From positions 1 to 8,747 of the forward strand of contig JAPLGV010000010.1 in NCBI GenBank assembly GCA_026389975.1: 8,747 nt of DNA. The letters run 5' to 3'. The translations under genes and the position numbers were made by a program. The stretch's first letter is position 1. The number at the start of each line of letters is the position of its first letter. The notes under the pieces are model-generated. The model was given only the letters and a program-made list of their open reading frames with translations, was not told the origin of the DNA and did no database searches. Of the stretch, positions 5,762 to 8,747 are shown piece by piece. This DNA comes from Chloroflexota bacterium. Its GTDB lineage: Bacteria > Chloroflexota > Anaerolineae > Anaerolineales > Villigracilaceae.

Positions 5762-5850
5762 GTGATTGGTGATTGGTGAGTGAGGATTGGGGAATGGGGA
5801 AAGCGGAAAGAGGGGGAAGAGGAAAAGAGGAGAAAGCAAAAAGCAAAAAG
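5762..5850 (+). repeat. Tandem GTGATTG repeats and purine-rich low-complexity tract
   Basis: GTGATTG occurs at 5762-5768 and 5769-5775, with a GTGAGTG variant at 5776-5782. An almost uninterrupted purine tract follows on the plus strand to about 5850, including AAAAAGC doublets. Short frames through it have repetitive composition and no credible start, so I see no gene. The strand asymmetry is strong and could favour triplex or slippage. Confidence 0.6.
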
Positions 5851-5883
5851 GGGCAGGTGGGTACACGGCATGTCATTGGTGTG

Positions 5884-5929
5884 GCGCACTGCGACTTGTC
5901 CCACAGGGGTCGCGAAGGCCGCAGTGCGC
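5884..5929. repeat. 46-base palindromic element with nested stems
   Basis: GCGCACTGCG (5884-5893) and CGCAGTGCGC (5920-5929) are perfect 10-base inverted repeats. A second pairing, GCGAC (5891-5895) with GTCGC (5909-5913), competes with the inner bases. The element lies between the purine-rich tract and an AGTAGG-rich stretch (about 5950-6000). No coding signal is seen. It is probably a REP/MITE-type repeat. Confidence 0.45.
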
Positions 5930-5997
5930 GCAGGCAAGGAGAGGAGGAGCAGTAGGATAAAAAAGCAGTAGGCAGTAGGCGGGATGGAAGAGTAGGA

Positions 5998-6026
5998 TTG
6001 CCTGGTTAGATTTTCACTGTTATAAT
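5998..6026 (+). promoter_or_regulatory. Promoter of the AbiEi-like gene
   Basis: TTGCCT (5998-6003), a 17-base spacer and a perfect TATAAT (6021-6026) form a good housekeeping-type promoter. The expected transcription start near 6033 lies inside the palindrome that follows. Confidence 0.65.
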
Positions 6027-6027
6027 G

Positions 6028-6049
6028 TCTTTCAGCATTTGCTGAAAGA
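6028..6049 (+). promoter_or_regulatory. Palindromic operator / leader hairpin ahead of the AbiEi-like gene
   Basis: TCTTTCAGCA (6028-6037), a 2-base centre and TGCTGAAAGA (6040-6049) form a perfect 10-base inverted repeat. It begins one base after the -10 box, covers the expected transcription start and overlaps the ribosome binding site (AAAGAG, 6045-6050). AbiEi-type antitoxins are known to repress their own promoter by binding inverted repeats, so this is the likely autoregulatory operator. Confidence 0.6.
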
Positions 6050-6059
6050 GTATCAAATA

Positions 6060-7103
6060 ATGAAAATCGAAACTGGTGAAACGGTTGCCATTCAAGCGTT
6101 ACGGGACTGCCTGGAAGAAATCCCCTTCATCCAATTGATGAAAGTTTCCAGCGCTGAAAACGCGCCAGGCCCGGATTTTCGAGTAGATGTACGCGTCCAG
6201 AACCGCCCCTTGACCATCCTGGCAGAATACAAGACCAGCGGACAACCCCGGCTGGCACGCGAGGCCATCTATCAGATTAAAGACTGGCTGGCAAAAGGCC
6301 TGGGAGTATATGGCGTTTTTACCGCGCCGTACATATCTCCCGAGGCAGCCGCAATCTGCAAGGAGGCCGGGATCGGGTATCTGGACCTGGCAGGCAATTG
6401 CCTTCTAACTTTCGAAACCGTCTATGTCCATCGTGAAGGAAAACCGAATTCCAATGTCCAACGCAGGGACCTGCGTTCGCTCTATTCACCAAAAGCGGAA
6501 CGCATCCTGAGGGTTTTGTTGAGCCGGCCACAGCAGAGGTGGAAGACTGAGGCTCTGGCCGAGGCAGCCCAGGTTAGTTTTGGCCACGTATCCAATGTAA
6601 AGAAATTGCTGGCTGACCGCGAATGGCTTGCCCCCAACGGAGCTGGCATTCAGCTCAATAACCCAGGCGCAATACTCGACGAATGGGCGGTGCAATACCG
6701 CTTCCGTCGAAACCAGGTCGTGGACTATTATGCCCTGACTGAAGTGGCTGAGTGCGAGTATCAACTGGCAGAAGCCTGCCAGCGCCAGGGGATGCGCTAT
6801 GCCATGACCGCTTTCTCGGGGGCAGCGCGCCTGGCGCCGGCCGTGCGCTATCAGCGTGCGGTTGCCTACGTGGATGGTGACCCGGACTCGCTGACGAACT
6901 CCCTGGGCTGGAAGCCCGTGACCAGCGGAGCCAATGTCAGCCTCCTGGTCGCTTACGACGAAGGTGTATTCTTTGACAGTCGTGAGATGGACGGGACGCA
7001 ACTGGTAACACCAGTCCAGATCTACCTGGACCTGCAAAACTATCGCAACCGCGGGCAGGAAGCTGCCCAGGCGATCCGAAAGGTGATAGATCAATCATGG
7101 TGA
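6060..7103 (+). CDS. AbiEi-family antitoxin / transcriptional regulator
   Basis: 347 residues from ATG 6060, chosen because AAAGAG lies 9 bases upstream; a TTG at 6039 would add seven residues but falls inside the operator. The protein matches regulators annotated as type IV AbiEi-family antitoxins, which repress their operon and offset a nucleotidyltransferase toxin. Residues about 1-110 look like a restriction-endonuclease-type fold: P38-D39, D43, E56-Y57-K58 and Q72 follow the PD-(D/E)xK spacing. Residues 145-190 are a winged helix (KAERILRVLLSRPQQ, then LAEAAQVSFGHVSNVKKLL). The C-terminal part carries TAFSGAARLAPAVRYQRAVA, SGANVSLLVAYDEGVFF and LVTPVQIYLDLQNYRNRGQE, typical of this group. 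Its stop (TGA 7101-7103) overlaps the start of the toxin remnant at 7097, the usual coupled arrangement. It is upstream-controlled by a strong promoter with a palindromic operator. Since the toxin is broken, the gene now acts alone, as an orphan regulator or possibly a nuclease-like protein. Confidence 0.85.
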   Translation: MKIETGETVAIQALRDCLEEIPFIQLMKVSSAENAPGPDFRVDVRVQNRPLTILAEYKTSGQPRLAREAIYQIKDWLAKGLGVYGVFTAPYISPEAAAICKEAGIGYLDLAGNCLLTFETVYVHREGKPNSNVQRRDLRSLYSPKAERILRVLLSRPQQRWKTEALAEAAQVSFGHVSNVKKLLADREWLAPNGAGIQLNNPGAILDEWAVQYRFRRNQVVDYYALTEVAECEYQLAEACQRQGMRYAMTAFSGAARLAPAVRYQRAVAYVDGDPDSLTNSLGWKPVTSGANVSLLVAYDEGVFFDSREMDGTQLVTPVQIYLDLQNYRNRGQEAAQAIRKVIDQSW

Positions 7104-7267
7104 CAAAACGAACCGATTACACCGCCGAAGCCGTTGAAGCCGCCCGCAGCGTTATGTTGGAACTGACGCGCCGGCTGGGAGAATATCAGAAAGGGATTGT
7201 GATCGTGGGTGGTTGGGTGCCCGAACTGCTCCGCGAGACTGGCGCTGTGGGCGGGAGGGTCAACTAA
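7097..7267 (+). pseudogene. AbiEii-like nucleotidyltransferase toxin, 5' remnant
   Basis: 56 codons. The first 45 residues (TDYTAEAVEAARSVMLELTR followed by RLGEYQKGIVIVGGWVPELL) match the start of the toxin gene that normally follows this AbiEi group: a helical segment, then the GGW start of the nucleotidyltransferase core. The catalytic Asp pair that should come 10-20 residues later (in a segment like GSxDVDLAL) is missing. After PELL the frame reads RETGAVGGRVN and stops at TAA 7265-7267. The break is near 7230, and 13 bases after the stop the next gene begins, so about 200 or more residues are lost. The 5' overlap with the antitoxin is preserved. The peptide cannot be catalytic. Loss of the toxin with retention of the antitoxin is the viable way for such a pair to decay. 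Confidence 0.75.
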
Positions 7268-7279
7268 AAGAGATTTCCC

Positions 7280-8747
7280 ATGAATCGTTTCAAGCTTCTT
7301 TCCTTTTCTGTCCTCCTGGTGCTTTTAATCTTTTCGGCCTGTGTCCGGTCTTATCCCTCCGGCCCGGCCACCCAACCGAACCCGTACTCCAACTTGATCG
7401 GGACCATCGTCGCCCAGACTCTGACCGCCTTTCCATCAGCCACTACACAGACGGCCACTTTGCTGGCCCAGACACCGCAGGATTTCATTTCTTATTATTT
7501 CGATAACATCAATTCCAGGAATTTCCCTCTTACCTGGTCGCTCCTGAGCGATCGTTTCCAGAACAATCTAAACGGATCTTCTCAAGACGGTTACCAGGTA
7601 TATATAGACTTTTGGAATACTGTCAACCAGGTGACTGTGTTGGACGTTACTCATATGTGCCAGGATGATCTGTGTGCTGTCAATGTCACCATGCGACTGG
7701 ATTATTACAACGGGCAGTCCGACACGTCTATCTATCCTTACACGCTGACGTATGACCATGCCCGCAACATCTGGCTGTTCGATCTTCTCCCGAACCCTAC
7801 GGCCACCCCAGCCAGTATGGTTACTGCCACTGCCCCGTCTTTGCTGAAACGACCGGAGTACAACCCCGGCGAACTGGTGGATTATGTGGCCCAGACCGGC
7901 GATACGCTCCCGGCGCTGGCAGCCCATTTCAACAGTACAATTGCCGGGATCCGGACGGCCAACCCGCAGATCCCCGAGGATGCCACCACCCTGCTGCCCG
8001 GAATGCCGATGAAGATCCCGATCATCTATTCACCTGCCTGGGGAACCCAGCTCCAGATCATGCCCGACAGCCTGTTCGTCGATGGACCTTCTGTCAACGG
8101 ATTCGATACGGGGGCATTTGTTTCCAGCCAGCCCGGCTGGCTGAAAGATTACCGCGAAGATATCGGGGATGCCAACCGCTCGGCGGCCGAGCTCGTCGAT
8201 ATCGTGGCTACCAATTTCAGCATCAGCCCGCGCGCCCTGCTGGTCCTGCTTGAATACCAGACCGGGGCGCTTTCCCAACCCGGCCCACCCTCGGGCGACT
8301 ATCCGCTCGGCCATGTCGACGAAAACGCGGCGGGTCTTTACCGGCAGCTCGTCTATGCGGGGAACATTCTGAATGCCGGTTACTACGGCTGGCGAACCGG
8401 AGGCCTGACCCAGCTTGTATTCCCCGATTACACCATCGAACGCCCGGATCCCTGGCAGACCGCCGCCACGGTGGCATTCCAGTATTATTATTCCCTGAGC
8501 TCCCAGGCCTCGTATGCGCGTGCCACCGGGCCGGATGGCCTGAGGCGTGTGACCCTCAACCTGTTTGGCGATCCATGGGCTGCAAACGTGGATCTGCCGC
8601 ATATCCCGGCCAATCTACAGCAGCCGGCGCTGGTCCTGCCTTTCACGGCGGGCTATGCCTGGGCTTTCACCGGCGGCCCTCATTCCGCCTGGGGGGCGGC
8701 AGAACTCCGGCCCTGGGCGGCGATCGATTTTGCCCCGCAGGTGCACG
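7280..8747 (+). CDS. LysM/M23-like secreted lipoprotein, probable cell-wall hydrolase (3' end outside window)
   Basis: Open from ATG 7280 to the window edge, 489 codons. MNRFKLLSFSVLLVLLIFSAC is a lipoprotein signal peptide; Cys21 is the likely lipidated residue (lipobox FSAC). A Thr/Pro-rich linker (about 25-65) leads to an NTF2-like domain (about 66-165; FISYYFDNINSRNFPLTWSL and a DDLCAVNVTMRLDYY strand). A second Thr/Pro linker precedes a LysM domain (about 200-246; VDYVAQTGDTLPALAAHF, then IRTANPQI), which binds peptidoglycan. The region about 290-430 (SPRALLVLLEYQTGAL, LVYAGNILNAGYYGWRTG) resembles lysozyme-like helical domains. From about 455, VLPFTAGYAWAFTGGPHSAW followed by PWAAIDFAP looks like the start of an M23-type metallopeptidase; His468 and Asp483 are candidate zinc ligands, the rest lies outside. 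The ribosome binding site is modest (AAAGAGA, 7267-7273). It follows the toxin remnant closely but looks unrelated to it; its own promoter is not obvious. Extracytoplasmic wall remodelling is inferred. Confidence 0.75.
   Translation, partial: MNRFKLLSFSVLLVLLIFSACVRSYPSGPATQPNPYSNLIGTIVAQTLTAFPSATTQTATLLAQTPQDFISYYFDNINSRNFPLTWSLLSDRFQNNLNGSSQDGYQVYIDFWNTVNQVTVLDVTHMCQDDLCAVNVTMRLDYYNGQSDTSIYPYTLTYDHARNIWLFDLLPNPTATPASMVTATAPSLLKRPEYNPGELVDYVAQTGDTLPALAAHFNSTIAGIRTANPQIPEDATTLLPGMPMKIPIIYSPAWGTQLQIMPDSLFVDGPSVNGFDTGAFVSSQPGWLKDYREDIGDANRSAAELVDIVATNFSISPRALLVLLEYQTGALSQPGPPSGDYPLGHVDENAAGLYRQLVYAGNILNAGYYGWRTGGLTQLVFPDYTIERPDPWQTAATVAFQYYYSLSSQASYARATGPDGLRRVTLNLFGDPWAANVDLPHIPANLQQPALVLPFTAGYAWAFTGGPHSAWGAAELRPWAAIDFAPQVH

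Noticed and set aside
5347..5937. Minus-strand frame of 196 codons antisense to the DUF2804 gene and the repeats
   Set aside because: Part is antisense to DUF2804 and part is translated simple repeat (Ser/Pro/Phe-rich). It has no recognisable domain.
5773..5971. Two short plus-strand frames of about 60 codons in the purine-rich tract
   Set aside because: The Lys/Glu/Gly/Arg-rich products come from low-complexity DNA, without start signals or conserved pattern.
5757..6000. CRISPR-like array in the repeat-rich intergenic stretch
   Set aside because: The repeats are 7 bases or shorter, contiguous and degenerate, with no regular spacers and no cas gene.
8030..8602. Minus-strand frame of 190 codons opposite the lipoprotein gene
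   Set aside because: The plus strand has a signal peptide, LysM and M23-like motifs over the same span. The minus frame shows no domain.

Overview
The window reads as a bacterial chromosome segment of moderately high GC, most like Chloroflexota (Anaerolineae). This is a guess from gene content: a hyuA/hyuB pair, a DUF2804 protein, an AbiEi-type regulator, a lipoprotein with NTF2-like, LysM and M23-like parts, and purine-rich GTGATTG-type repeats. No rRNA or marker gene settles it.

Layout. (1) 1-905, minus strand: two phage-type replication genes, a winged-helix initiator and, directly after its stop codon, the 5' part of a helicase loader/inhibitor-like gene cut by the window edge. The linker of the initiator gene holds an AT-rich repeat cluster that could be a replication origin. 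(2) 906-1122: a dense control region with a hairpin holding the ribosome binding site of the initiator, a longer hairpin, tandem repeats, an SOS (LexA)-type box and a terminator. (3) 1123-4568, minus strand: hyuA and hyuB with an ATGA overlap. hyuB loses its C-terminus where it runs into the 3' end of a tRNA-like sequence, carries two in-frame insertions, and hyuA lacks its second phosphate-binding motif. (4) 4569-4638: divergent promoter region. (5) 4639-5673, plus strand: DUF2804 protein. (6) 5674-6027: gene-free stretch of palindromes and purine-rich simple repeats. (7) 6060-7267: AbiEi-like antitoxin/regulator behind a clear promoter and palindromic operator, followed by a 56-codon remnant of its nucleotidyltransferase toxin partner. 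(8) 7280 to the end: a secreted lipoprotein, probably a cell-wall hydrolase, running off the window.

How it fits together. The left part looks like one end of a prophage or integrative element whose tRNA-derived attachment sequence lies in the broken 3' end of hyuB; SOS control of its replication genes would be natural. The right part looks like a decayed toxin-antitoxin or phage-defence locus whose regulator survived. Gene remnants at both places, plus repeat insertions inside hyuB, mark the segment as a region of gene turnover. Part of this could come from misassembly, which cannot be judged from the sequence alone.
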